Source: MFD01213-c1 sp963704405 (GTDB taxonomy: Bacteria; Planctomycetota; Phycisphaerae; Tepidisphaerales; Tepidisphaeraceae). From it: a DNA stretch of 64,000 bases. Position 1 is the first letter of the stretch; every line of letters begins with the position of its first letter. A program made the position numbers and the translations under genes. The notes under the pieces were generated by a model that saw nothing but the letters and a program-made list of their open reading frames with translations, ran no database searches and was not told the origin of the DNA. Location: positions 1,302,001-1,366,000 of the forward strand of contig OY969903.1 in assembly GCA_963704405.1 (NCBI GenBank), in the 5' to 3' direction. Below are positions 1 to 8,915 of the stretch, one piece after another.

Positions 1-327
1 CAGATCTGCGAATATTATTACGCCAACGCCGACGTATACGCGCGGCGTGCGGCGCAGGCTTGCATGGGCAAAACATTCAGCGGGCAGGGGAAGGACAAAC
101 AGTCGGCAGTTGATGATGCGATGGACAAGGCGATTTCGGGGATTCGAAATGAGATCATGGATCAGACGCGCGTGAGGTGTGTCGCGTGCAACACGCGATA
201 TGACGACATCACGAATCACAGCCGCAATCCAGGGTCGCAGGCAGAGGCGGCGGCGAAGGCGGAGAGTGATGATCCGGAGCCGGCGGGGGGGAAGCCGGCG
301 GCGCCGACGCAGCCCGTGACGCCTTAA
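1..327 (+). CDS. hypothetical protein, 5' end outside window
   Basis: An open frame runs from the first base to a TAA at 325-327, so the gene starts before the window and only its last 108 residues are visible. The visible part is a charged, probably helical stretch (YYYANADVYARRAAQAC, then FSGQGKDKQSAVDDAMDKA), a CVAC pair, and a low-complexity Ala/Pro tail. I do not recognise a family. A Met codon at 64 exists, but the coding-like sequence upstream of it argues against a start there. Confidence 0.55.
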   Translation, partial: QICEYYYANADVYARRAAQACMGKTFSGQGKDKQSAVDDAMDKAISGIRNEIMDQTRVRCVACNTRYDDITNHSRNPGSQAEAAAKAESDDPEPAGGKPAAPTQPVTP

Positions 328-342
328 TGGTCGTTCGAATAA

Positions 343-604
343 TCAACCTGTTTTAATGCGGTCGTTTTGCCGTCCGGGCTGCCGCGGTGGCGGCTTTGTC
401 GGCCGCGGTTTATTCTCGATCTCTTGGGCGTCGGCCATCATTGTGGTGATGTTTGAATCGGCGGACGGTGTAATGGGGAAAGGCGCAGGTTGTCTTCGCT
501 GCGGGCGACGAAGGAAATTGTGTCATCGGGGAGAATTCGAAATCGATCAGCTTTCCGCCGCCCACGGCGTCGTCATTCATTACGGAGGCTCCGCAGCGGA
601 TCAT
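343..604 (-). pseudogene. possible small frame-disrupted gene downstream of the TPR gene
   Basis: An ATG at 604 overlaps the TGA of the upstream TPR gene (ATGA arrangement), suggesting translational coupling. The first frame reads sensibly for about 26 residues (MNDDAVGGGKLIDFEFSP). Coding-like sequence then continues in a second frame (DDTISFVARSEDNLRL) and a third (FPITPSADSNITTMMADAQE, ending at a TGA at 343-345). G/C-rich third codon positions seem to move with the frame. I infer a short gene with two indels, but the alternative is non-coding sequence. No family recognised. Confidence 0.25.
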
Positions 605-2523
605 TGCAATTGCTGCAAGCCAAGCTGGGCAGGGCGGAGGGCGGGGTCTATTTTCAGGGCATGCTGGAAACAGGATGCCGCCAGACCAGGTCGATGGCCG
701 GCAAGGTGAAGATAGCCCAGCGTCGTCCAGGCCGGCGCATTCTGGGGGTCGATCGCGAGCGAGGTTTCATAATGAGCCGTGGCCGCGTCGGTTTGGTGCA
801 GACGCATCAGCGTATCCGCCAGGTGGAAATGAGCCGCCGCGTCGTCCGGCGTGAGCGATAGCGTGTTTTCATACTCGGCGGCGGCTTCCTGGGGACGGTT
901 TAACTGTTCCAGAACGCGGGCGCGGATGTAATGGCCAAGGGCGATTTCAGGAGAAAGCGAAACAGCGCGCTCCGCATTAGTTAAGGCGGAAGAAAGATCG
1001 TTCTGATTGAATTGAATCTTGGCGAGATTGGCGTACGCGGGGGCATAGCCCGGGTCGAGCGCGATCGCAGTTTGATATTCAGCAATAGAGGCAACAGTAT
1101 CGCCGCGAATTGCATCGCCCAACCCCACGTTGAAATGAGGCTCCGGCAGCCCGGGGGCCAGGGCAAGCGCTTGCTGGTATTGCCGCCACGCCCCTTCGTC
1201 ATCGCCGGCGGCATGAAGCGCGTGGCCGAGGTTGGTATGGGCCATCCATGAGCCGGGATTTTTGGAGAGAGTGTCCTGCCACAAGGTTTGGGAATCGCGG
1301 TAGATAAGCGTTTGGCGGGCGGTGAGTGTGACCAGGGTCATCAGGATAATCGTTGAGACGGCGACATATCGCACTCGATGATTGCAAAAAGTTTGATGGA
1401 TGACGGCGGCAAAGAGTGTAAGCAGCCCAACACTAGCCAGATATTGAAAGTGGTCTGCGACAAAAGAATAGCGCATCGGATAAACGTTGGCAAAGCCAAG
1501 GGCGGGGAAAAGGGTGCCCATGTAAAACAGGACAGCGACAAGTGGGCCGCGCCCTGTTTTTTGGCGGAGAAAGAATAACAGAATAAGGCTGCCGGCGATT
1601 GGCAAGAGATAAAGATATTGATCGCCGTTGTGCGAATCGATCGTCCAGCGAGGGTAAATGAAGGTGAGGTTGATCGGAAGAACCAGCTTCATCGCATAGA
1701 AGCAGATCGCGCGCGAGGCGATGAGGACGCGGTCCGCGAAAGTGAAGGCCCATTCCGGTCCGTGGGCCCCGACGTGAGTGCGTTCGAGATAGCCGGTCAC
1801 GTCCCCCATCGCCGCACCCGTGATGAAGAACGGGATAAGTGCAAAAATATCGCGGCGGCGAATCTTGCCCAGCTTCCACCAAAGCACCAGAAGAATAGCC
1901 GCCGGCAGGGTGGCGGTGACCGTTTTGCTCAGCAGCGCAAGTACAAAGTATGCGAAGGAAAGAAGATAGTTCTTGCGGTTTTTACTGCCTGATGCCGGAT
2001 CAGCAGGGCCGAGGCTCCATCTTAAATATGCGGCGAATGCCAGCAGATAGAAGACGGTAGACAGGCAGTTCTTCCGCTCCGTGATCCAAGCGATCGATTC
2101 AACATTGACCGGATGACACGCAAAAATCGCCGCAGCCAGCCAAGCGCCTGGAACCTTCAGGACATGAAGCAGGCGATACAGCAAAAGCGCGCTGATGATG
2201 TGCAGCAGGATGTTGCTGAGATGGTAGCCGACCGCCGATCCGGTGCCCCAGAGATGATATTCAATCCAGAAGGTCGTATGAACGAGCGGATAATATTGCG
2301 GCGTAGCGTGCGGATGAGTCCAGATTTCCCAAAGCCCCCGGGCCGAGCGGAGGGTCGGGTTGCTCGTGACATAAGCATCATCGTCCCAGATAAAACCGGC
2401 GTGAAGCGCAGGAAGATAACTGAGGAAAGGGAGAACGATTAACGCCGCAATCGGGATAATGCTGAACCGCTTTTCCGCGGAACGCGAGAGCGGCTTGGCA
2501 GCTTTAAGGGCGGGGCGCGGCAT
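601..2523 (-). CDS. TPR-repeat integral membrane protein, TMTC/GT-C glycosyltransferase-like
   Basis: A 640-residue protein with two parts. The first ~420 residues hold about ten hydrophobic segments and the motif FIWDDDAYV in the first loop after TM1, an Asp-rich loop typical of GT-C fold mannosyltransferase-like and TMTC-type proteins. The last ~210 residues are about six tandem tetratricopeptide repeats (for example AYANLAKIQFNQNDLSSALT). Such proteins are common in planctomycetes and often annotated only as TPR proteins. The probable role is transfer of a lipid-linked sugar to an exported acceptor, but this is inferred from architecture. The ATG at 2523 precedes a basic cytoplasmic stretch and the first membrane helix. 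Confidence 0.8.
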   Translation of the reverse strand: MPRPALKAAKPLSRSAEKRFSIIPIAALIVLPFLSYLPALHAGFIWDDDAYVTSNPTLRSARGLWEIWTHPHATPQYYPLVHTTFWIEYHLWGTGSAVGYHLSNILLHIISALLLYRLLHVLKVPGAWLAAAIFACHPVNVESIAWITERKNCLSTVFYLLAFAAYLRWSLGPADPASGSKNRKNYLLSFAYFVLALLSKTVTATLPAAILLVLWWKLGKIRRRDIFALIPFFITGAAMGDVTGYLERTHVGAHGPEWAFTFADRVLIASRAICFYAMKLVLPINLTFIYPRWTIDSHNGDQYLYLLPIAGSLILLFFLRQKTGRGPLVAVLFYMGTLFPALGFANVYPMRYSFVADHFQYLASVGLLTLFAAVIHQTFCNHRVRYVAVSTIILMTLVTLTARQTLIYRDSQTLWQDTLSKNPGSWMAHTNLGHALHAAGDDEGAWRQYQQALALAPGLPEPHFNVGLGDAIRGDTVASIAEYQTAIALDPGYAPAYANLAKIQFNQNDLSSALTNAERAVSLSPEIALGHYIRARVLEQLNRPQEAAAEYENTLSLTPDDAAAHFHLADTLMRLHQTDAATAHYETSLAIDPQNAPAWTTLGYLHLAGHRPGLAASCFQHALKIDPALRPAQLGLQQLQ

Positions 2524-2603
2524 GAGTTCTAATATGACATCTCGATCGACAGGAGGCGAGGCTCTTCAAATCGTAGGAGGGGATCGTTCGAATGAGCTGA
2601 ACT

Positions 2604-3173
2604 TTACTTTTTAAGGAAGTTCGCAAGTAACCGTTCACCCTGCTGCGTCAGGAAGCTTTCCGGGTGATACTGCACGCCTTCCAGCGGCCAGGTTTTGTGG
2701 CGGACACCCATGATCTCTTCATGGTCCGTCCAACTGCTGATCTCATATTCCGGGGGCAGCGTGCCGTTGCGGATAATGAGACTGTGATAGCGCGTCGCCG
2801 TGAACGGATTCGGCATCCCTTCATACAGCGTGCGGCCATCGTGGTGGATCTGGTCGGTCTTGCCGTGCATCAGCCTTGCGGCTCGCTCGACGATCGCGCC
2901 GGCTGTAAACCCGATGCACTGGTGACCGAGGCAGACACCAAGAACGGGGAGTCTGGGTCCGAAGTAGCGGATAATGTCGTTGGATACGCCTCCTTCGCGC
3001 GGGGTGCAGGGGCCGGGAGAGATGACGATGTGTGTGGGCTTGAGGGAATCAATCTGATCGACGGTGATTTTATCGTTGCGGAAGACTTCGATTTTGTGAT
3101 GTGACGAAACCTCACCGAGCTTTTGCACGAGGTTGTAGGTGAAGGAATCGTAGTTGTCGATCAAGACGATCAT
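2604..3173 (-). CDS. trpG/pabA: anthranilate/aminodeoxychorismate synthase component II (glutamine amidotransferase)
   Basis: Class I glutamine amidotransferase, 189 residues, the usual length. It starts with the family signature MIVLIDNYDSFTYNL. The nucleophile elbow GVCLGHQCIGF carries the catalytic Cys, and VQYHPES near the C terminus carries the His-Glu pair. It releases ammonia from glutamine for component I, which makes anthranilate (tryptophan) or aminodeoxychorismate (folate); in many bacteria one subunit serves both. No component I gene is adjacent, so sequence alone does not separate trpG from pabA. trpA lies 21 kb away. Confidence 0.93.
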   Translation of the reverse strand: MIVLIDNYDSFTYNLVQKLGEVSSHHKIEVFRNDKITVDQIDSLKPTHIVISPGPCTPREGGVSNDIIRYFGPRLPVLGVCLGHQCIGFTAGAIVERAARLMHGKTDQIHHDGRTLYEGMPNPFTATRYHSLIIRNGTLPPEYEISSWTDHEEIMGVRHKTWPLEGVQYHPESFLTQQGERLLANFLKK

Positions 3174-3298
3174 GTCGTGAAATAGGGTATGAGGGGGAGG
3201 GGGAAAAGTAAAAGGCGGGCGTGGGTTTTGGGGAAATCTGAATCAAAGATGATTTCCTGGCCTGCATTTCGCCGGGAATCGTTCCGCTGTACTCTTGT

Positions 3299-4015
3299 AT
3301 GATGCTTGCTGTCGCTGACTATTCTAATCCGCTGCTTTGGGCAGTGATCATTGGGTGGATTCTTTCTGTCGTGCTGCACGAGTTTGCGCATGGGTTTGTG
3401 GGGTATCTTGGCGGGGATTACACCATCAAGGAACGCGGGGGGCTTACGCTGAATCCGATCCAGTATTTGGATCCGGTTTTCAGTCTGCTGCTGCCGGCAA
3501 TTTTTCTGCTGATGGGAGGTGTGCCGTTGCCGGGGGGAGTGACATATGTTCGGCGGGATCTGCTGCGGAGCCGCGCGTGGGGGTCGGCGGTGTCATTGGC
3601 GGGGCCGGCAATGAATTTACTGATTTTTCTGGCGATGGCGCTGCCACTGCATCCGAGGATCGGATGGATTCATCCGAGCGATGATTCGGGGGAATGGACG
3701 GTGCCGCAGATGTTTCTGGCGACGATGGCGCTGCTTCAGATGGTCGCGGTAGTGATGAACCTGATCCCCGTCCCTCCGCTCGATGGGTTCGGGGCGATCA
3801 GCCCGTTTTTGCCGGAGGAGTTTCGCCGGAAAGTGAGCACGCCGCCCGTCAGCACCTGGCTGTTCATCGGATTTTTTATCGTGATCTGGAAAGTGAAGGC
3901 CTTCTTCGGCTTCATCATCTGGCTGACATTCTGGGTTCTCACCCATCTCGGGTTTGATCCAAACACGCTGATGTTCTTCGGTGATTCCTATAACCGCTGT
4001 TTTTCCGGCGGATGA
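3299..4015 (+). CDS. site-2 protease family (M50) membrane metalloprotease
   Basis: A 238-residue integral membrane protein. HEFAH (residues 27-31) in the first hydrophobic segment is the zinc site with its catalytic Glu. NLIPVPPLDG in a later helix supplies the third ligand, the Asp of the family's second conserved motif. No PDZ or CBS domain is present, so it belongs to the short rhomboid-sized M50 group of unknown substrate. Two ATGs (3299 and 3302) are adjacent and no clear Shine-Dalgarno precedes them. The gene is transcribed away from trpG and is followed by a hairpin. Confidence 0.87.
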   Translation: MMLAVADYSNPLLWAVIIGWILSVVLHEFAHGFVGYLGGDYTIKERGGLTLNPIQYLDPVFSLLLPAIFLLMGGVPLPGGVTYVRRDLLRSRAWGSAVSLAGPAMNLLIFLAMALPLHPRIGWIHPSDDSGEWTVPQMFLATMALLQMVAVVMNLIPVPPLDGFGAISPFLPEEFRRKVSTPPVSTWLFIGFFIVIWKVKAFFGFIIWLTFWVLTHLGFDPNTLMFFGDSYNRCFSGG

Positions 4016-4056
4016 TTCAAAGCCAATCAGTCCCCGTAAAAAACAACTGTATAAAA

Positions 4057-4086
4057 CGACAGACGCCCCGGAGGGGGCGTCTGTCG
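4057..4086. terminator. hairpin, probable terminator after the M50 gene
   Basis: A perfect 13-bp inverted repeat (arms 4057-4069 and 4074-4086) with a GGAG loop. There is no T run on the + side. The - strand side is T-rich beyond the stem, so it may act mainly against antisense transcription or in both directions. Confidence 0.6.
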
Positions 4087-4562
4087 CGGGCTATGGGGTT
4101 CCGGCCCGGGGGTTCACGGGTGTGATTGGGCCGGAAATGCGCGGGCAATGTTAAAGCGTACAGGAAATCCTGCTTCCTGCCGCCGCATGACACCTCTCTG
4201 CAACGAAGGGACATCACAGTAAGGACGCCAACGCTGAACCATGAGAACAAACATCGTGCCCTGACAAAGAATTTTTCTAAGTCAGCGGCCCTTTCGCTGA
4301 TTCCACGATAACCGTTCATTTTCAGAGCCACGAACCCCGCGCGTCTGTCGCGAATGGCAGACAGAATAAGTCAATCTGGCTATGATCGCCCCCCTCGTGA
4401 GAAGATGGAGAAGATATGCCCGTCCTCCATTTTTAGAAGGCAAAAAAATAGTCTGCCCGATATATATTGTATTGCGATTCGCGTTTTGACTGCGTACCGT
4501 TAAGGGTTAATTCAGGCCTGCGGAAGCCTGCTTTGGCACCGGGTGATTCGAGGAGATGTTCC
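4087..4562. other. intergenic, no gene seen
   Basis: About 475 bp without a convincing reading frame; the short frames here lack coding character. I see no tRNA-like fold and only weak promoter-like sequence (TTGACT near 4485) before the HMA gene. Confidence 0.5.
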
Positions 4563-4826
4563 ATGCCCGATGATGTGAGCCGGGATCAGTTTGCACTGAT
4601 CAAAATTGAGGGCATGCACTGTCATAAGTGTGAGCAGGCCATTCAAAGATCACTTCTGCGCAATCCGGGGGTTCATGAAGTAGAGATCGATTTCGCCAGC
4701 GGGCAGGCTTCAATTCTCTTCGATCGCCGCATGGTCAATGTCATGCAGTTGATGAAGTCGGTGGTGGAGGCGGGGTATCAGGCGCTGGGAGTGACGCAGG
4801 GTGAAATGAATCAGGCTCGCCAGTAG
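4563..4826 (+). CDS. heavy-metal-associated (HMA) domain protein
   Basis: An 87-residue protein that is almost entirely one HMA ferredoxin-like domain. IKIEGMHCHKCEQAI holds the MxCxxC metal site, followed by NPGVHEVEIDFASGQASILFD and a closing VVEAGYQA. It is a CopZ-like copper chaperone or a mercury/heavy-metal binding protein; no P-type ATPase or merR neighbour settles which. The ATG at 4563 is chosen because AGGAG at 4551-4555 lies 7 nt upstream; an upstream in-frame ATG at 4467 would add a poorly protein-like extension. Confidence 0.85.
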   Translation: MPDDVSRDQFALIKIEGMHCHKCEQAIQRSLLRNPGVHEVEIDFASGQASILFDRRMVNVMQLMKSVVEAGYQALGVTQGEMNQARQ

Positions 4827-4899
4827 GCTGGATCGCAGAGGGTAAAACAGGGCAGGCGCGGGGCATCTCGGTTTTTATTTTAATGGGGCAGGGCTTTTC

Positions 4900-5762
4900 T
4901 TACTGTAATTTAGCGACAAGCTGGATGCTCCCCGTAGGCGCACTTACGCCGCCGGCGGGTTCGTCAGTTACAGCAGCAATAGCGATCGGGCCAACCGACG
5001 GTGGGATCGTCGTGAAAAGCATTCCTTCACCCCTGGTGTCCACATTGAAGGTGCCGGCGGCGATCTTTTTCTGATCGGGCGTGATGTACCACAGCTCGTA
5101 AGTTTTATTCGGCGGTTGCGGGGCAACGCCCGAAGTCAGCAGCAGCCACTGGTTTGATTTTTGGTCCCACAGGATACGGGCGACCGCTTCGGGCTGGGCC
5201 GTGCCGCCGTCAAGCTGAACAAGCTTCAAATTGGGCGCGCGAAGCATTTCGACGTAACGCTTTTGTTCCTTCAACGTGCCGACAAGTTCGTCAAGGCGCT
5301 GCTCCTGAACAGTAAGCATACGCTCGGCGGCCTGGCCCTGGATGAGTTGCGGTTTCAATCGGGCCGTGACGGTGGCGTGCGTAATGATGACCGCAATTCC
5401 CGCCGCCACCGCCGCCGGAACCAGGGTCCGGAATATCCGAATCGGGAGGCTGTCAGGTAATTCGTCCCCTGAAACCTTCGCAGGCTTCATTGCCGATGGA
5501 TCGGGTCTGGCAGAGCCGATGCGCCCCATCAACCGCTGTTTGATCGCCGGCGCCGGAGTGACGCGATCCAATGCCAACGGAATAGCAGCAAAAGTTGACT
5601 GGGCTTCCGCCAGCGCGCCGCGCACGCAACGCAGCCGCTCGCGAGGTGAACGCGCAGTTCCTCTGCTTCCGATGCGTCCAGCGCGTCGGCAACATACAAC
5701 AAAAGAAGATCTCGTCGTTCGTCGCAGGTCACAGTTGTTTTTACCCGGCGGTTGGCTTTCAA
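4900..5762 (-). pseudogene. rskA-like: anti-sigma-K factor RskA-like, interrupted by a frameshift
   Basis: The N-terminal anti-sigma domain (ERRDLLLLYVADALDASEAEELRVHL, then CVACA) is read in the frame opening at 5762. The continuation, GALAEAQSTFAAIPLALD, one membrane helix (VPAAVAAGIAVIITHATV) and the RskA C-terminal domain (NKTYELWYITPDQKKIAAGTF), is in the frame ending at 4900. The two join at 5610-5625; adding one G in the GCGCGGCGCG run gives CVACAGALAEA, as expected for the family. It would be the membrane-bound partner that sequesters the adjacent ECF sigma factor. It starts 21 nt after the sigma gene. The break may be real or a base-calling error. Confidence 0.8.
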
Positions 5763-5783
5763 CCGCTCGAATGATTGCCCTTT

Positions 5784-6353
5784 CTATTCATGAGTACGGA
5801 GGCGCTCCCGCAAACGGATGAGGCCTTGCCGGATATACGTTTTGATCGTGCCTAAAGGCTTTTGCAGTTTTTCCGCGATTTCGCTGTGGCTGAGCCCCTC
5901 ATAAAACGCGCATTCAATCACTTCCCGATGCACAGGATCGAGCAAAGTAAGCGCGGCCTGCACCATTTTCCGCTGTTCGCTCGTTTCGCTCACCTGCAAA
6001 GGGCCAGGGGCCGCCGATGATTGGTTGGAAGCGCTCGGATTATCAGACGAGACAGTCCGCCGAGCAGCCCGCGACCGCTGCCGATCGATTGAGCGGCTGC
6101 GGGCAAGGGTCACCAGATAAGTCACCGGGCTGCCGCGCGAACCGTCAAAGCGGTCCGCTCGCGACCAGACTTCAAAGAAGACATCGGTCAGCACGTCCTC
6201 CGCTTCGCTTGCATCGTTCAAAACCCGTCGGCAGATCGCCAGAAGCAGCGGGCTGTGGCGATCGTACAATTCAGAAAGCGCAGACCGATCCCCGCCGGCA
6301 ATCGCCTGCATCAGTGAAAAATCATCTGTGGACTGTAATCGCCCGACAGCCAA
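5784..6353 (-). CDS. ECF RNA polymerase sigma factor (SigK-like)
   Basis: A 189-residue ECF sigma factor. Region 2 (LSELYDRHSPLLLAICRRVLNDASEAEDVLTDVFFEVW) and region 4 (LDPVHREVIECAFYEGLSHSEIAEKLQKPLGTIKTYI) are both intact, joined by a Ser-rich linker. It directs RNA polymerase to a dedicated promoter set when released by its anti-sigma factor. The RskA-like gene just downstream identifies that partner. The signal sensed is unknown. Confidence 0.93.
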   Translation of the reverse strand: MAVGRLQSTDDFSLMQAIAGGDRSALSELYDRHSPLLLAICRRVLNDASEAEDVLTDVFFEVWSRADRFDGSRGSPVTYLVTLARSRSIDRQRSRAARRTVSSDNPSASNQSSAAPGPLQVSETSEQRKMVQAALTLLDPVHREVIECAFYEGLSHSEIAEKLQKPLGTIKTYIRQGLIRLRERLRTHE

Positions 6354-6500
6354 GCACGACTCCGGTTCCCTGAGTTTCGCCTATTGCGATGACCCAATAA
6401 TCGTAACAGGGAATCGGCGATGTTCATACACATGCGATGAAACAGGGCGCTGAAAGGCTCAAGTTGCTGCCGAAGTTATCGAGAGCTAAACTTAAATATC

Positions 6501-7052
6501 ATGTCAGATGGCCCGCATATCTTGCCGAGCATTCCCAAGGTCGGCGCCGGCGCGCAGCGAACCGCGCTGCCTTACGAGCCCGTCTGCGCCATCTTTCGGC
6601 GATATCTCCACGAGCAGAAGCTCAAGTTCACCCCCGAGCGGGCAATGATGCTGGATACCGTCTTGCGCAAGACCGGCTTATTTGAGCCTGAAGGAATCGC
6701 CAATGATCTGAAGGCGCTCGGCCATCGCGTCAGCCGCGCAACGGTCTACCGAACGCTCAGCCATTTGCAGGATGCCGGAATTGTGAAGCAGGTATTCTTC
6801 GACAATCGGCAGTCTTATTATGAAGTGATCGTCGGTCGTGAAACCCACGATTACCTGATCTGCGTTGCAACGGGCCGGGTAATTGAATTCAACAGTGATC
6901 GTTTAAGAAAGCTGCGGGACGACATCTGCCGCGAGCACGGCTTTAAGCCGCTCTCGCATCAGTTCCATATTATGGGAATCAGCCCGGAAGGTCAGAAAAT
7001 CGCAGATGTAACCGCAGGCAGAATACCCCCCAAAGCGCCCCCGCCCACATAA
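6501..7052 (+). CDS. Fur-family transcriptional regulator with altered metal-site motifs
   Basis: A 183-residue Fur-superfamily protein. The winged helix is clear (FTPERAMMLDTVLRKTGLFEPEGIAND, then VSRATVYRTLSHLQDAGIVKQV). In place of the usual HHDHLIC..CGKVIEF it has THDYLICVATGRVIEF: two His of the sensory site are Thr and Tyr and the structural Cys pair is absent. SHQFHIMGISPEGQK is the dimerisation end. It may bind DNA without classical iron/zinc sensing or use other ligands. It is divergent from the sigma factor gene. The N-terminal 30 residues are variable and the start is uncertain. Confidence 0.88.
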   Translation: MSDGPHILPSIPKVGAGAQRTALPYEPVCAIFRRYLHEQKLKFTPERAMMLDTVLRKTGLFEPEGIANDLKALGHRVSRATVYRTLSHLQDAGIVKQVFFDNRQSYYEVIVGRETHDYLICVATGRVIEFNSDRLRKLRDDICREHGFKPLSHQFHIMGISPEGQKIADVTAGRIPPKAPPPT

Positions 7053-7061
7053 CGCCGATGA

Positions 7062-7163
7062 TCAGCATAGCGCCATAAACGTGGCAACAGTGAGGATCGC
7101 AATCTTGATCTTCTTGTCCCAGTACAGCGGGTTGGCCAATATTGTGGTGGCGATGGTGGTCAT
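7062..7163 (-). CDS. possible 33-residue small membrane protein
   Basis: The short frame encodes MTTIATTILANPLYW, then DKKIKIAILTVATFMALC: a charged stretch followed by a hydrophobic C-terminal segment. An AGGAG (complement of 7170-7174) sits 6 nt before the ATG at 7163, a better ribosome site than most genes here. It converges on the fur-like gene, whose stop is 9 nt away. I do not recognise a family; the support is the Shine-Dalgarno and the membrane-protein character. Confidence 0.4.
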   Translation of the reverse strand: MTTIATTILANPLYWDKKIKIAILTVATFMALC

Positions 7164-7174
7164 ATGCATCTCCT

Positions 7175-7592
7175 GTCCCACTTGGGAAACAACTGTTATG
7201 CCAGGGGCCGAAGATGGATGCAGGATAGCGATATCAGCGGCGGGGGGGCAAAGATATCGGGCGATCTCAACAGGATGGGAAAGATTACCGGTTATCCGCC
7301 TTCTTTCGATTTTTAGGAGTGTTGCTGGATTCCATCATTTCCCACACATATAGTCAAAGATGGATGTTTTTTTGAAACATATTACAACGCCAGCCGATTT
7401 GCTCGCTACCTAATCATCCTAGGTTCAACACCTACCCGCCGACAATCGTCCGGCGGGCTGGTCTTGCAACCTAAACACTTTATTTAGAATCGTTTAAGCT
7501 CTTTATTTAATTCAGGAGCCTGATTTGTCCGACCCTGTTAAAAAACATGCTTAGGAACCCAACCTTTGCTTTTGGTAGTCGTACTACCCTTT
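7175..7592. other. intergenic, one hairpin
   Basis: No convincing gene. A GC-rich inverted repeat (CCCGCCG at 7435-7441 with CGGCGGG at 7451-7457) stands about 135 bp before the AraC-type gene; the surroundings are AT-richer than average and probably hold its promoter, which I cannot place. Confidence 0.4.
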
Positions 7593-8798
7593 ATGAGCAT
7601 CACCCTTACATCCCCTGAGTTTATGACCCAAACAACGCACCCCAATTCGTTTCGGGGAGAGCATTTTTCTTCCCGCTCTGCCATTGAATCGCTTGCAAAA
7701 GAAGTAGTTTTCTCCGAAGCATTCGTAACGACCTCCCTGCCACGCGGTGGCCTGCAGATCATTCAGCCTCAGAAAATCTCCGAAGCCCTGCGAAAGAGCT
7801 ATCAGCGTGATTTCCAGAGCAAGGATGATGCATCCTGGAAGGCAATCACAACCCAAAAAGCCGTCCGCGCTGCAACCGAAGGGCAATACACTCAGGAATT
7901 CCTGTCCGCATTCGGCTACGCCTTCGCCGCCGCTGTGCCTCTGAGCAGCCCGGTCTTCGAAGGATATGCTGGCGCTATTCAGATTCTGCGCACCGCCGAG
8001 CAAGGCCCCTTCACCGACGCCGATCTTCGAAAGCTCACGGACGCGGCTCACGGCATCGACAGCGCCAACAGGTCCGCCCGCGTTTCCCGCACAACCGCCG
8101 AAAACCATGAAGCCGTTTGGCTCAATCGTCCGGCCATTCGCCAGGTCGTCCTGGACGCCGAGGGCAAAATTGTCGAATTCGCTTCCGCCTTCGAAGAACT
8201 TGATGAACGAATCCGCCAGCAGATGGTGCAGGAAGCCCGCCAGCGCCTCGGCTCCCTGAATGGTGAGGCCGTCCGCAGCGACCGCATCCTTCTCCCTGAT
8301 TCTGCCGGCGATCAGTGGACATTCAATGCCGTCTCCTATCGCCAGTACCCCGCGCTCAGTAGCGGGCCGGTCGTCTTTTTCTGCCTTCAGCCGATGTGTC
8401 CCGAATGGAGCCAGATTCGTCCCGGCGATTTTCAGGCCGATTTAGAACTGACTCGGCTCATTCCCGCCGTGAAGTTCATGCAGGAAGAATATCATCGCAG
8501 CCCAACCCTCATCGAAATCGCCAGGACGGTGCATCTCAGTCCGTTCCATTTCCATCGGCGGTTTACTGAACTGCTTGGCCTGACTCCAAAACATTTCCTC
8601 CTTGAATGCCAGATTCACGAGGCCAAGGCGCAGCTCCTGTCCGGCGATAAAGAACTCACCAGGATCGCCGCCGACTGCGGATTCGCTCACCAGAGCCATT
8701 TCACCAGCCGCTTCAAGCAGGCGACCGGCCTCACCCCAACCCGCTGGCGCCGAATGGCGACAGGGCGGAATGAGAATGGCCATTCCGCAGAGGAATAA
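7593..8798 (+). CDS. AraC-family transcriptional regulator with N-terminal sensory region
   Basis: About 401 residues. The last ~100 form the AraC double helix-turn-helix (SPTLIEIARTVHLSPFHFHR, then ELTRIAADCGFAHQSHFTSR). The first ~290 residues resemble the PocR/GAF-PAS type sensory halves found in some AraC proteins, with a PAS-like segment (VVLDAEGKIVEFASAFEELDE), but I cannot name the ligand. No target operon is adjacent. Start at ATG 7593 is tentative; ATG 7623 is equally possible and none has a good Shine-Dalgarno. Confidence 0.85.
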   Translation: MSITLTSPEFMTQTTHPNSFRGEHFSSRSAIESLAKEVVFSEAFVTTSLPRGGLQIIQPQKISEALRKSYQRDFQSKDDASWKAITTQKAVRAATEGQYTQEFLSAFGYAFAAAVPLSSPVFEGYAGAIQILRTAEQGPFTDADLRKLTDAAHGIDSANRSARVSRTTAENHEAVWLNRPAIRQVVLDAEGKIVEFASAFEELDERIRQQMVQEARQRLGSLNGEAVRSDRILLPDSAGDQWTFNAVSYRQYPALSSGPVVFFCLQPMCPEWSQIRPGDFQADLELTRLIPAVKFMQEEYHRSPTLIEIARTVHLSPFHFHRRFTELLGLTPKHFLLECQIHEAKAQLLSGDKELTRIAADCGFAHQSHFTSRFKQATGLTPTRWRRMATGRNENGHSAEE

Positions 8799-8915
8799 TG
8801 TAAGAATTGAAGCAGCCGCCCGTCGCTGCCCGAAACGAAGAGCCTCTAACGCAATCTCCCGCGCGTCGATGCAAGCAGTAACCGCGCGAGGTTTGTGTTA
8901 GAGGCTCTTGCTACA

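Noticed and set aside
356..861. Two + strand frames (356-709, 490-861) over the TPR gene end
   Set aside because: Overlap the TPR gene antisense and have no coding pattern.
7081..7353. 90-codon + strand frame downstream of the fur-like gene
   Set aside because: No Shine-Dalgarno and no protein-like pattern; a better-supported small frame lies on the opposite strand.
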